From: CAVUQH01 sp963774445
Lineage (GTDB): Bacteria; Myxococcota_A; Polyangia; Haliangiales; Haliangiaceae
DNA: 64,000 nt
Assembly (NCBI GenBank): GCA_963774445.1
Contig: CAVZFC010000019.1
Span: forward strand, 62,001 to 126,000
Direction: 5' to 3'
Position 1 is the first letter of the stretch, and each line of letters begins with the position of its first letter. Below, piece after piece: positions 43,343 to 51,873 of the stretch. The translations under genes and the position numbers were made by a program. Under the pieces are notes generated by a model, which was not told where the DNA came from, did no database searches, and was given only the letters and a program-made list of their open reading frames with translations.

Positions 43343-43570
43343 ATGACCCGACTACAGCGGTAGCCCATCCGCCGGACCGTTCCCGGCCCGCAGCGGCCGC
43401 GCGGGCGCTTTTCTCTCCATGATGTGAGCGATGCCACGTACACCGCCTGGCCAAAAACTTCTGTTATTACTGCATGTTGACGAATTCTTCTTCACGGTAT
43501 CTCGATTGACGGGAACGTTAGGCTCACCGTCTTCATACAACGAGGGTCAATACCCGCGAGGTGGCTCAGG

Positions 43571-45685
43571 ATGGCACGTGATCGTATCGAGTCTCGTTCT
43601 TCCGTTCGCGACGATGAAGCGACGGAGGGGATGGTTGGCGAGGAAGAGGAGGCGTTCGACCAGAAAGCGAACGCGCGGACCTCGTTGGCGCAAGCCAGGC
43701 TGCAGTTTCGTCGCCTCTCCGATGACACCAACGGCGGCGACAGCCGCGCCGCCGCCGCGGAAGGCGTCGCTGGCGGCGGGCAACGGATCCCGCACGCCGA
43801 CAAGATCCAGGCGGCTTTCGGCGAGCAGCACGACGTCTCCGCGATCTCCGCGCATGTCGGCGGGAAGGCGGCGACCGCCGCCGAAGCGATGGGTGCCGAG
43901 GCGTTCACGGTTGGCAACCAGGTTGGCTTCAACTCTTCGCCCGACGTGCATACGGCGGCGCACGAAGCCGCCCACGTCTTCCAGCAGCAGCAGGGCGTGC
44001 AGCTGAAAGGCGGCGTGGGCCAGGTCGGCGACGCGTACGAGCAACACGCCGACGCCGTCGCCGACGCGACGGTCGCCGGGCGCTCCGCGGCCGGGCTGCT
44101 GCAGCGAATGCCCGCCGCGGGTGGTTCGAGCGAAGTGGTCCAGCACAAGAAGCACGAGAAGCACGAGAAGCACGAGAAGAAGAAGGACCCGAAGAAGGAG
44201 GCCGAGGAGGCCAAGGAGTTCGAGTCGGACGGCCCGGCCGTGGTGCACGCGCTCGCCGGGGTGTTCAACGAGCACTACGGCGCCGACATGCGGAGCTACA
44301 TGCCCTCGCGCTACCACGACGCGCTCGACAAGCTGGTGAAGGCCAAGTTCAGCACGAAGCTCGACGGGCGCAAGCGGCTCGCGCTGTACGAAGAGGCCTG
44401 GGCGGTGTTCCGCCCGTTCGTGGTGGCCAACGATCGCTTCCTCGGCCCCGACTTCCAACTGGACGACCACTTCGCCTGGCTGCGCAGGGACCTCCTCTTC
44501 GCCGAGGCCGGCTCGCGCATCCAGAACACGATGGTGATCGAGGAGGACGGCAAGAAGAAAGCGATCGAGCTCCCCGACGACGGCCATCCACGCGAGCAGG
44601 CCAAGGTGCTGCACGCGCAGCTGCCGAAGCTGATCGACTCGATGCAGACGACCGTGGCCCGCGCCCACAAGTTCCTCAAGGGGGCGGTCGGCGAGGAGAA
44701 GGCCGCGAAGGTCGGCATGTTGAAGGACGCGTTGAGCCTGGCCCAGGGCTGGCTGCTCCTCAACGACGAGGAGTTCCGGAAGGAGCTGAGCGAAAACAAA
44801 GGCTTCTTCAAGAACGTCCAGAACTACGCCGAGTTCGTGAAGACGATCATGGAGATGGCCGAGGCCAGCATCATGCTCACGATCGAGCTCACCGGCATGC
44901 TCGCGAAGGCGGTCGGCGTCGAGGAGGCGAGCGAGGCCGTGGAGTGGGCGAGCAAGGGGATCGAGGGCACGTTCACGGCGATCGTCGCGGGCATCGAGAT
45001 CGTGCACGGCCTTGCGACCGTTTTCGACTCGTCGAAGTCGAGCGACGAGCGCATCGAGGGCGGCGTCGAGATCGGAGCCGGGATCGGCACGCTCGCCGCC
45101 GGCTCGGCGCTCGGCTCGCTGCCGGTCACGGGACCGTACGCGATGATCAAACTCGCGCAAGCACTCTTCAGCGGCGCGGCGCTGGGCTACGAGGTCGGCA
45201 TCCTCAAGACCACGTTCAAGCGCCTCGCGGACGAGGGCAAGAGCATCTCGTACCAGGCCGACAAGCTGGTGGCCGCGCACCAACTCGCCCAGGAGGAGAC
45301 GGATCCCGACAAGAGGCGAGCGATGGCAACGCAGGAGAAGGTCATCAAGGACCAGCTGGTCAACACCCTCGACGGCTTCCTCGGCGATTGCAGCGACCAG
45401 GGCCACGGGATCGGCGAGGTCGACTGGAACTCGATGCAGTTCTATCCGGGCAACATCCCGATCATCCAAGAGAAGTTCGCGGGGGTCGTGATGATGCGTG
45501 GCTCGCTCAAGGGCGGGAACGTCAACGTCATCGCGCTGATGGTCAAGCTCACGCTCGAGAACATCGCGTGGTGCTTCGAGCACGCGCAGGCGATCGTCAA
45601 AGGTTCCGCGCTGTCCAAGCACGCCGACGACATGGACGCGATGCAGGCGGACATCGACGAGAAGACGAAGCCCAAGGAGGAGTGA
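43571..45685 (+). CDS. DUF4157 (eCIS-associated) effector-like protein
   Basis: This 704-residue cytoplasmic-type protein has no signal peptide. Residues about 65-170 match DUF4157: HADKIQAAFGEQHDVSAISAHVG, AMGAEAFTVGNQVGF, then HEAAHVFQQQQG with His131, Glu132 and His135, an HExxH zinc-peptidase-like motif, and YEQHADAVADATVAG. This domain is known from proteins tied to extracellular contractile injection systems and polymorphic toxins. A Lys/His/Glu-rich linker (HKKHEKHEKHEK, about 192-203) separates it from a 480-residue helical region. A Gly/Ala-rich hydrophobic stretch near 494-530 could insert in membranes. No injection-system genes adjoin. Upstream DNA (43430-43560) is AT-richer than the surroundings. 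Confidence 0.8.
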   Translation: MARDRIESRSSVRDDEATEGMVGEEEEAFDQKANARTSLAQARLQFRRLSDDTNGGDSRAAAAEGVAGGGQRIPHADKIQAAFGEQHDVSAISAHVGGKAATAAEAMGAEAFTVGNQVGFNSSPDVHTAAHEAAHVFQQQQGVQLKGGVGQVGDAYEQHADAVADATVAGRSAAGLLQRMPAAGGSSEVVQHKKHEKHEKHEKKKDPKKEAEEAKEFESDGPAVVHALAGVFNEHYGADMRSYMPSRYHDALDKLVKAKFSTKLDGRKRLALYEEAWAVFRPFVVANDRFLGPDFQLDDHFAWLRRDLLFAEAGSRIQNTMVIEEDGKKKAIELPDDGHPREQAKVLHAQLPKLIDSMQTTVARAHKFLKGAVGEEKAAKVGMLKDALSLAQGWLLLNDEEFRKELSENKGFFKNVQNYAEFVKTIMEMAEASIMLTIELTGMLAKAVGVEEASEAVEWASKGIEGTFTAIVAGIEIVHGLATVFDSSKSSDERIEGGVEIGAGIGTLAAGSALGSLPVTGPYAMIKLAQALFSGAALGYEVGILKTTFKRLADEGKSISYQADKLVAAHQLAQEETDPDKRRAMATQEKVIKDQLVNTLDGFLGDCSDQGHGIGEVDWNSMQFYPGNIPIIQEKFAGVVMMRGSLKGGNVNVIALMVKLTLENIAWCFEHAQAIVKGSALSKHADDMDAMQADIDEKTKPKEE

Positions 45686-45721
45686 TCAGCGCTCCGCCAG
45701 CTCGAGCCCGTGCTTCTCGAC

Positions 45722-46585
45722 TCAGCGGTCGCGGGTCAGCTTGCGGTACTCGTTGATGTGGCGAATGGCCGCGCGCGGGTCGCCGGTGCGGTCGTAGATG
45801 GTCGCCAGGTTGTAGTGCGCCTCGGACAGGTGCGGATCCAGCTCCAGCGCGCGCCGGTACAGCTCGATCGCCTCGCCGTCGTTGCCCTGATCTTGCGCCA
45901 CCACGCCCAGGTTGTAGACGGCGGTCGGGTCGGCCGGATCGAGCTCGAGGGCCTCGCGGAAGCACTGCGCGGCGGTCTCCGGATCGCCGCCTTCGGCGTA
46001 CAGCCGGCCCAGGTTGATCAGCGTCTCGGTGCAGTCGGGGCGCAGGCGCAGCGCCCGGCGGTAGGCGGCGATCGCCGCCTTGGGATCTTCTTCCTCGAGG
46101 TTGACCGCGCGCTCGAACCAGGCGTCGGCGTTCATCGGCTCGGCCGGCTCCGGCCCGGGCGCCTTCTGCGCCACCGGGATCGGGGTAACCTCTCCGGCCG
46201 GCGACGCCTGGGCGAAGTCGAGCAGCATCTGCCCCGAGTCGGCGCGCCAGGCCCGGCGCTGGCCCTCGGCCGAGTCGTGGACCACCACGCAGCCGTCGGC
46301 CGCGCCCAGGGTCAGCTCGGCCAGCGAGGCGCCCGGCCCCAGTCGCTGCTGCAGGTCCGACAGCTGCCGGCGGATGCGCCGCGGCGACAAGCCGCGCTCG
46401 CCCAGCGACTTGACCACCTTGAGCACCTTGAGATCGCGGAACGACAAGCGCGCGGGAACGCGCGAGCTGTCGGGCGACAGGAGCCCCGCGCGCACGCAAG
46501 ATCGGATCGTCGATTCGCTCACGCCGACGAACTCGGCGGCCTCACGAGCCGTGTATCCGCTCCACACTCCGAATACCTTGCCCAT
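45722..46585 (-). CDS. MerR-type regulator with C-terminal TPR repeats
   Basis: The 287-residue protein has an N-terminal MerR helix-turn-helix (GYTAREAAEFVGVSESTIRSCVRAGLLSP, 10-38) and the following DNA-contact helices (FRDLKVLKVVKSLGERGLSPRRIRRQLSDL). At least four TPR units occupy about 145-280 (ADAWFERAVNLEEEDPKAAIAAYRRALRLRPD; TLINLGRLYAEGGDPETAAQCFREALELDP; and two more). No ligand-binding cysteines are seen, so the TPR part probably recruits a protein partner. It is divergent from the hydrolase-lipid operon (96 bases between starts) and may control it. Confidence 0.88.
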   Translation of the reverse strand: MGKVFGVWSGYTAREAAEFVGVSESTIRSCVRAGLLSPDSSRVPARLSFRDLKVLKVVKSLGERGLSPRRIRRQLSDLQQRLGPGASLAELTLGAADGCVVVHDSAEGQRRAWRADSGQMLLDFAQASPAGEVTPIPVAQKAPGPEPAEPMNADAWFERAVNLEEEDPKAAIAAYRRALRLRPDCTETLINLGRLYAEGGDPETAAQCFREALELDPADPTAVYNLGVVAQDQGNDGEAIELYRRALELDPHLSEAHYNLATIYDRTGDPRAAIRHINEYRKLTRDR

Positions 46586-46681
46586 CCGCGATCGAACGTG
46601 TCAAGACGCGCGCCACGCAGACGGCGGCGCCGCCGCGCGGAATCCGGATTCCCCCGCGGCCCGCGTGGTAGGTTCACCGAG

Positions 46682-47353
46682 GTGACCTCCGCGGAGCTGC
46701 GAGTCGACCTGGGCGAGCGCGGGCAGGTCAGCGCGATTCACACGCGGCCGACTTCGGCGCGCGCGCTGCTGGCCCTGGCGCACGGCGCCGGCGCCGGCAT
46801 GCGCCACGCGTTCATGGAGGCGATGGCCGCCGGCCTGGCCGAGCGAGGCATCGCCACCCTGCGCTACCAGTACCCGTACAGCGAGGCCGGGCGCCGTCGC
46901 CCCGATCAGCCGCGCGTCCTGGAGGCGACCAGCCGGGCCGCGGTCGCCGCCGCCGCCAAGCTGGCCGGCGAGCTGCCGCTCCTGGCCGGCGGCAAGTCGA
47001 TGGGCGGGCGGATCACCTCGCAGTGCCAGGCCGCCGAGCCGCTGCCGGGAGTGCGCGGGCTGGTCTTCTTCGGCTTTCCGCTGCACGCCGCGGGCAAGCC
47101 GGCGACCAAGCGCGGCGACCACCTGGCCGCGGTCGAGGTGCCGATGTTGTTCCTCCAGGGCACGCGCGACGCGCTCGCCGATCTCGCGCTCGTCCGCCCG
47201 CTGTGCGCCGGCCTCGGCGACCGGGCGCGGCTGCACGTGGTCGACGGCGGCGATCACTCGTTCAAGGTGCTCAAGCGCTCTGGCCGCAGCGACGACGAGG
47301 TCCGCGCCGAGCTGTGCGACGCGGTCGCCGCCTTCGCCGCGGAGGTCGCGTGA
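46682..47353 (+). CDS. Alpha/beta hydrolase (KANL3/Tex30-like)
   Basis: The 223-residue protein starts at GTG 46682. It has LLALAHGAGAGMRHAFMEAMAAGLAERGIATLRYQYPY, typical of the family, and the nucleophile elbow GGKSMGGRITSQ (Ser in GKSMG). VPMLFLQGTRDALADL carries the acid and DGGDHSFKVLKRSG the catalytic His. It is probably a cytoplasmic esterase or hydrolase of unknown substrate. It is the first gene of a tightly overlapping five-gene run ending in a fatty-acid methyltransferase, so a lipid ester substrate is plausible. Confidence 0.87.
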   Translation: MTSAELRVDLGERGQVSAIHTRPTSARALLALAHGAGAGMRHAFMEAMAAGLAERGIATLRYQYPYSEAGRRRPDQPRVLEATSRAAVAAAAKLAGELPLLAGGKSMGGRITSQCQAAEPLPGVRGLVFFGFPLHAAGKPATKRGDHLAAVEVPMLFLQGTRDALADLALVRPLCAGLGDRARLHVVDGGDHSFKVLKRSGRSDDEVRAELCDAVAAFAAEVA

Positions 47354-48444
47354 GCCGCGCGGCCGCGGCCACCGTCCTGCTGCTGGCGGCCGGCTGCCAC
47401 AGCTACGGCCGCGTCGACGGTTCCGCCCTGGGCGACAGTCGGCTGCGCCCCATCCCCGGGCAGCGGCGCGCGCTGCCGCCGACCGTCGAGGTCACCCACG
47501 CCGGCGCCCTGCGCTTCGTCGAGCCGCTGGTCTGCGGCAATCAGGTCGTGGTCGATCACTCGACCTACACCGTCGTCGACAAGCGGCCCAACCTCGCCAC
47601 TGTCGTCCTCGGCCTGATCGGCGTGTCGATCGGCGGCGTGGCGCTGGCGGTCGGCCTGTCGGACCACGATCCGGCCAGCGCGCCGGCCACCTGGCTGGGC
47701 ATCGCCGGCGTGGTCGGCGGCGCGCCGCTGGTGATCGGCCCGTTCGTGGGCAACGGACGCCACCGGGTGCCAGGCGACGAGCGCGAGCTGGTCCGCGGCG
47801 TGCGCCAGGTTCCGTGCGGCAGCCGCCCGCTGGGCGAGCGCCACGTGATGGTCCGCGCCGGCAGCCTGCAGCTGGTCGGCCACCTCGACGAGCGCGGCCG
47901 CCTCGATGTCTCGCCGTTCACCTTCGTCGACGCCTTCGCCCTGCACCGCTACCCCGGGTTGCCGATCGACGCCCAGCTGATCGACGCCGACGGCAAGACG
48001 CAGTCGGTGCAGACGACCATCGACGCCACCGCCCTGGCCGCCGGGCGCGACGGCTACCTGGCCTCGATCGGCGTCAACGGCCGGGTCGAGCGCCTCGACA
48101 AGGTGCCGTCGGTGACGCTGCGCCGGATTCGCGTCTTGCGCGTCCACGACGGCGACGAGCAGGCCCTCGAGGTCGAGGTCGAGCTGGACAACGGCGGCCC
48201 CGGCGACGCCTGGGGGGTGCGCGCGGTCACCTCGTCGCCCGACGCCCAGCTCGACGGCCGGGTACTCTACGTCGGCCACCTGCCCGCCCACCAGCGCGCC
48301 CGCGCGCACCTGCGCGTCCACGTCGGAGCGGGCACCGTCCACGACGTCGAGGATGGCGGCCTGTCGGTGGTCGCCCTCGACGCACACGACACCACGGCCA
48401 ACGTGCCGGTGCGCTTTCGCGGCCCGGTGCTCGACGAGGAGTAG
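47350..48444 (+). CDS. Lipoprotein of unknown function
   Basis: The 364-residue product starts at a GTG overlapping the hydrolase stop (GTGA). The lipobox LLLAAGC (Cys16) is clear. Two hydrophobic segments (VVLGLIGVSIGGVALAVGL; WLGIAGVVGGAPLVIGPFV) lie at about 78-125. The second half (about 170-364) is beta-rich, with a segment reading VEVELDNGGPGDAWGVRAVT that resembles an Ig-like or CARDB-type 'difference' domain. No catalytic motif is visible. It precedes the FAD oxidoreductase by two bases and belongs to the same operon. Confidence 0.75.
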   Translation: MSRAAAATVLLLAAGCHSYGRVDGSALGDSRLRPIPGQRRALPPTVEVTHAGALRFVEPLVCGNQVVVDHSTYTVVDKRPNLATVVLGLIGVSIGGVALAVGLSDHDPASAPATWLGIAGVVGGAPLVIGPFVGNGRHRVPGDERELVRGVRQVPCGSRPLGERHVMVRAGSLQLVGHLDERGRLDVSPFTFVDAFALHRYPGLPIDAQLIDADGKTQSVQTTIDATALAAGRDGYLASIGVNGRVERLDKVPSVTLRRIRVLRVHDGDEQALEVEVELDNGGPGDAWGVRAVTSSPDAQLDGRVLYVGHLPAHQRARAHLRVHVGAGTVHDVEDGGLSVVALDAHDTTANVPVRFRGPVLDEE

Positions 48445-48446
48445 CC

Positions 48447-49742
48447 GTGCGGGTGGGCGTGATCGGAAGTGGCGTTGCCGGCCTGACCGCGTGTCGGGCG
48501 CTGGCCGCGCACACCCGCGGCCTCGCCGACGTCACCCTGATCGAAGCCGCCGACCGCCCCGGCGGTCACGTCCACACCGTCGTCGACCCGACCACCGGCG
48601 CCGCCGTCGACATGGGCTTCATCGTCTGGAACCGGGCGCGCTACCCGCGCTTCGGCGCGCTGCTCGACCGGCTGGGCGTGCGCTCGCAACCGGCGGAGAT
48701 GTCGTTCAGCGTGCGTCGCGACGACGGTTCCCTGGAGTACGGCTCGCGCGATCTGGCGGCGCTGCTGTCGGGTGCGCGCAGCTCGCCGCGGCGCCATCGC
48801 TTCGTCCTGCGCATCGTCCGCTTCCTTCGCCGCGCCCGCCGCGACCTGCGCAGCGGCGCCGCCGCCGGCCGCAGCCTCGACGACTACCTGGCCGAGATCG
48901 GCGCCCCGGGTGAGATCGCCGACGATCTGATCGCGCCGCTGGCCGGCGCGCTCTGGTCGATGGCGCCGGACGCCACCGGCAGCTTTCCCGCCGAGACCTT
49001 TCTCCGCTTCCTCGATCAGCACGGCATGCTGCGCCCGCTGCGCCCGCTTCCGTGGCTGACCGTCTCCGGCGGCGCCCGCCGCTACGTCGACGCGCTGCTC
49101 GCCGAGGTGCCGGCGCGCCTGCTGCTGGGCAGCCCGGTCGAGGCCGTCAACCGCGACGCCACCGGCGTCACCGTGCGCACCAGCGGCGCCGAGCTGCGCT
49201 TCGATCGCGCGATCCTGGCGGTCCACGCCGACACCGCGTTGTCCCTGCTGGCGGCGCCGACCGACGACGAGCGTCAGGTGCTGGGCGCCTTCCGTTTCTC
49301 CGACAACGACACCGTGCTGCACACCGATTCGGCGCTGCTGCCGCGGGCGCCGGCGGCGCGCGCGTCGTGGAACTACGTCGTCCATGCCGACCGCACGCGA
49401 GTTTCGGTAACCTATGACATGAGCCGCCTGCAGGGGATCGCCGACGTCGATGGAGGCACCACCCGCTACCTGGTCACGCTCAACCCGCGGCGCCCGATCG
49501 ACGCTGACCGGGTGATCGCGCGGGCGCGCTTTGCCCACCCGCTCTTCGACGCCGCCGCGGTGCGCGCGCAGGCGGCGCTGCCCCGGCTGCAAGGGGTGCG
49601 GCACACCTACTTCGCCGGCGCCTGGACCGGCTACGGCTTCCACGAGGACGGCGCCCGCTCGGGGCTGGCGGCGGCCGCACGGCTGCTGCTGGATCAGGCG
49701 ATCGCGGGCGCGGGCCGCGCGCGCGCCGAGGCGGCAGGATGA
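48447..49742 (+). CDS. FAD-dependent amine oxidoreductase of a fatty-acid modification operon
   Basis: The 431-residue flavoprotein has the FAD-binding motif GVIGSGVAGLTACRAL (4-19), an acidic end of strand 2 (TLIEAADRPGGHVHTV) and a C-terminal YFAGAWTGYGFHEDGARSG. This is the NAD/FAD-binding 'cyclopropane-fatty-acid-associated' type. Homologues are encoded beside DUF1365 and a CfaS-like methyltransferase in many proteobacteria, where such clusters are linked to modified membrane fatty acids. It shares ATGA with the next gene. The reaction (dehydrogenation or oxidation of an acyl chain) is inferred from that context. Confidence 0.9.
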   Translation: MRVGVIGSGVAGLTACRALAAHTRGLADVTLIEAADRPGGHVHTVVDPTTGAAVDMGFIVWNRARYPRFGALLDRLGVRSQPAEMSFSVRRDDGSLEYGSRDLAALLSGARSSPRRHRFVLRIVRFLRRARRDLRSGAAAGRSLDDYLAEIGAPGEIADDLIAPLAGALWSMAPDATGSFPAETFLRFLDQHGMLRPLRPLPWLTVSGGARRYVDALLAEVPARLLLGSPVEAVNRDATGVTVRTSGAELRFDRAILAVHADTALSLLAAPTDDERQVLGAFRFSDNDTVLHTDSALLPRAPAARASWNYVVHADRTRVSVTYDMSRLQGIADVDGGTTRYLVTLNPRRPIDADRVIARARFAHPLFDAAAVRAQAALPRLQGVRHTYFAGAWTGYGFHEDGARSGLAAAARLLLDQAIAGAGRARAEAAG

Positions 49743-50500
49743 CGCCGGCGCCGCGCTCGGCGGTCTACGTCGGTCGGGTCGCGCACCTCCGCAGCGGCGC
49801 CGCCGCCCACCGTCTGGCCTACCCGTTCTACTTCTTCGGCGTCGACGTCGACGAGCTGCCAGCGCTGTCGGCGCGCCTGCGGCTGTTCGGCCACAACCGT
49901 CCCGCCCTGTTCGCCATCCACGACCGTGACTACTCGGGCGGCGCCGCCGGCCTGCGCGAGGCGGCGCTCGAGGTCGCCCGCTGCGGCGGCGTGACCGCGC
50001 CGATCGCGACGATCGAGCTGCTGACCCAGCCCCGGGTGGCCGGCTTCGTCTTCAACCCGGTCAGCTTCTACCTCTGCCGCGACGCCTCGGCGGCGCTGGT
50101 CTGCGTGGTTGCCGAGGTCGCCAACACCTACGGCGGGCGCCACCGCTACCTGCTGTGGGACGGCAACCGGATCGGCGCGGGCGCCTACCGAACCGACAAG
50201 GCGTTCTACGTCTCGCCCTACATCCACGACGCCGCCAGCTACGAGTGGCGCTTCCGCGCGGCCGGCGGCCGCCGGGCCGTGGGCATGCGGGTCGTGGACC
50301 GCGCCGGCCGGCCGTTCTTCCGCGCCGCCATGGTCGGGCGCCCGCGGCCGCTGACCGATGCTACCCTGGCCTGGCTGTCGGTGCGCTTCCCGTTCCAGCC
50401 CGCGCGCATCCTCGCGCGCATCCACGCCCGCGCCTGGTGGCTGCGCCGGCGCGGCGTCGAACACCGGCCGCCCCCACCCGCAGACACCGCCTGGCGATGA
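49739..50500 (+). CDS. DUF1365 family protein
   Basis: This 253-residue protein matches DUF1365 from beginning (AVYVGRVAHLRSGAAAHRLAYPFYFFGVDVDEL) through LTQPRVAGFVFNPVSFYLCRD and AEVANTYGGRHRYLL to KAFYVSPYIHDAASYEWRF and LTDATLAWLSVRFPFQPARILARIHARA. Its biochemical role is not settled. It is a constant partner of the FAD oxidoreductase and the CfaS-like enzyme that flank it here. ATGA overlaps at both ends show tight translational coupling. Confidence 0.92.
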   Translation: MTPAPRSAVYVGRVAHLRSGAAAHRLAYPFYFFGVDVDELPALSARLRLFGHNRPALFAIHDRDYSGGAAGLREAALEVARCGGVTAPIATIELLTQPRVAGFVFNPVSFYLCRDASAALVCVVAEVANTYGGRHRYLLWDGNRIGAGAYRTDKAFYVSPYIHDAASYEWRFRAAGGRRAVGMRVVDRAGRPFFRAAMVGRPRPLTDATLAWLSVRFPFQPARILARIHARAWWLRRRGVEHRPPPPADTAWR

Positions 50501-51750
50501 TCATCCCGCGCACTCACCCGCTGGCGCCGCCGCTGCCGCAGCTGGCGGCGCTGCTCGCCCGCCCCGGGCGCCGGCTGCTGCGCCGCGCGCTGGCGCATTT
50601 CGACGGTGGGCACGTCACCGTCGAGATGCCCGACGGCGAGGTCTGGACGCTGGGCAACCCGCGCGCCGCCGAGCACTGCGCCGTGCGGGTCGACGACGAC
50701 CGTCTGTTTGCCCGCGCGCTGCTCCGCGGCGAGCTGGGCCTCGGCGAGTCGTACGTCGCCGGCGAATGGTCGGCCTCGGATCTGGTCGGCGTGCTGCGCA
50801 TCTTCTTGCGCAACCTGCCGGCCCTGGGCCCGGCCATCGACAGCCCGCTGGCGCGGCTCGGCCGCCTGCCCGAACGGCTGCGCCACCGCCGCAGCCAGCG
50901 CGGGCGCGACCGCGCCCGGCGCAACATCGGCGCCCACTACGACCTGGGCAACGACTTCTACCGGCTGTTCCTCGACTCGCAGATGGTCTACTCGTGTGCG
51001 CTGTTCGAGCGGCCCGGCGCGACGCTCGAGCAGGCGCAAGCGGCCAAGCTCGAGCGGCTGTGCGCGACCCTCGAGCTGGCGCCTGGCGACCACCTGCTCG
51101 ACCTGGGCTGCGGCTGGGGCGCGCTGGCGATCTGGGCGGCACGAACCCGCGGCTGCCGCGTCACCGGCGTCACGCTCTCGCGCGAGCAGTACGAGTGGGC
51201 GCGCGCGCGCGTCGCCGACGCCGGCCTGTCCTCGCGGGTCAACATCCAGCACCGCGACTACCGCGAGCTGCGCGACCGCTTCGACAAGATCGCCAGCGTC
51301 GAGATGCTCGAGGCGGTCGGCGAGCCCGGGCTGCCGATCTACTTCGCCCGCGTCGACGCCCTGCTGGCCCCCGGCGGCACCGCCGTGGTGCAGACCATCA
51401 CCATGCCCGAAGAGCGCTTCGCCGCCTACTGCCGCGACGTCAACTGGATGCAGACCTACGTCTTTCCCGGCTCCCTGATTCCGTCCCTGGGCGCCATCGA
51501 CCGCGCGCTGGCGGCAACGCGCCTCCGCGTCGTCGCACGCGACGACATCGGCCCGCACTACGCGCCGACCCTGGCCGCGTGGCGCGACCGATTTCGCGCG
51601 CGCATCGCCGACGCCCGCGCGCTCGGCCTCGACGCACCGTTCGAGCGCACCTGGGAGCTGTACCTGGCGTTCAGCGAGGCGGCATTCGCCGAACGCACGT
51701 TGGGCAACAGCCAGCTCCTTCTCCGCCGCACGGGCGCACGAATCGCGTAG
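50497..51750 (+). CDS. Cyclopropane-fatty-acid-synthase-like SAM methyltransferase
   Basis: The 417-residue enzyme has an N-terminal lipid-binding region (LGESYVAGEWSASDLVGVLRIFLRN). The core has RRNIGAHYDLGNDFYRLFLDSQMVYSCALF, the SAM motif LLDLGCGWGALAIWAA (about 201-216), VTGVTLSREQYEWA, the catalytic-Glu region SVEMLEAVG and WMQTYVFPGSLIPSL. It adds a methyl or methylene group to an unsaturated phospholipid acyl chain. It is the last gene of the operon. The exact product (cyclopropane, methylated or furan-type chain) cannot be told. Confidence 0.93.
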   Translation: MIIPRTHPLAPPLPQLAALLARPGRRLLRRALAHFDGGHVTVEMPDGEVWTLGNPRAAEHCAVRVDDDRLFARALLRGELGLGESYVAGEWSASDLVGVLRIFLRNLPALGPAIDSPLARLGRLPERLRHRRSQRGRDRARRNIGAHYDLGNDFYRLFLDSQMVYSCALFERPGATLEQAQAAKLERLCATLELAPGDHLLDLGCGWGALAIWAARTRGCRVTGVTLSREQYEWARARVADAGLSSRVNIQHRDYRELRDRFDKIASVEMLEAVGEPGLPIYFARVDALLAPGGTAVVQTITMPEERFAAYCRDVNWMQTYVFPGSLIPSLGAIDRALAATRLRVVARDDIGPHYAPTLAAWRDRFRARIADARALGLDAPFERTWELYLAFSEAAFAERTLGNSQLLLRRTGARIA

Positions 51751-51819
51751 CGCGCGCGCCTGGCGCAAGGCTTGCGCGCATCGCGACGCGGAGGAGGGAG
51801 GATCGGCCAGGCGCGGGCC

Positions 51820-51835
51820 TGGCACGATCGCTGCA
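51820..51835 (+). promoter_or_regulatory. Sigma-54 (-24/-12) promoter of the universal stress gene
   Basis: TGGCACG, four bases, then CTGCA match the sigma-54 consensus at 11 of 12 fixed positions, with exactly ten bases between the GG and GC doublets. Transcription would start near 51846, 28 bases before the ATG. An activator ATPase would be required; no binding site was identified. Confidence 0.6.
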
Positions 51836-51873
51836 CCTCTCCTGGGGGAACACCAACGCCAAAGGAGAGCAGC

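Noticed and set aside
44130..44180. Short AAGCACGAG repeat in the DUF4157 gene as a possible regulatory or CRISPR-like repeat
   Set aside because: It is in frame and encodes the HEKHEKHEK linker, so it is a coding repeat.
51830..51873. Inverted repeat CTCTCCT/AGGAGAG pairing the Shine-Dalgarno of the universal stress gene
   Set aside because: The left arm lies upstream of the start site predicted from the sigma-54-like promoter (about 51846), so it would not be in the transcript. It counts only if another promoter is used.
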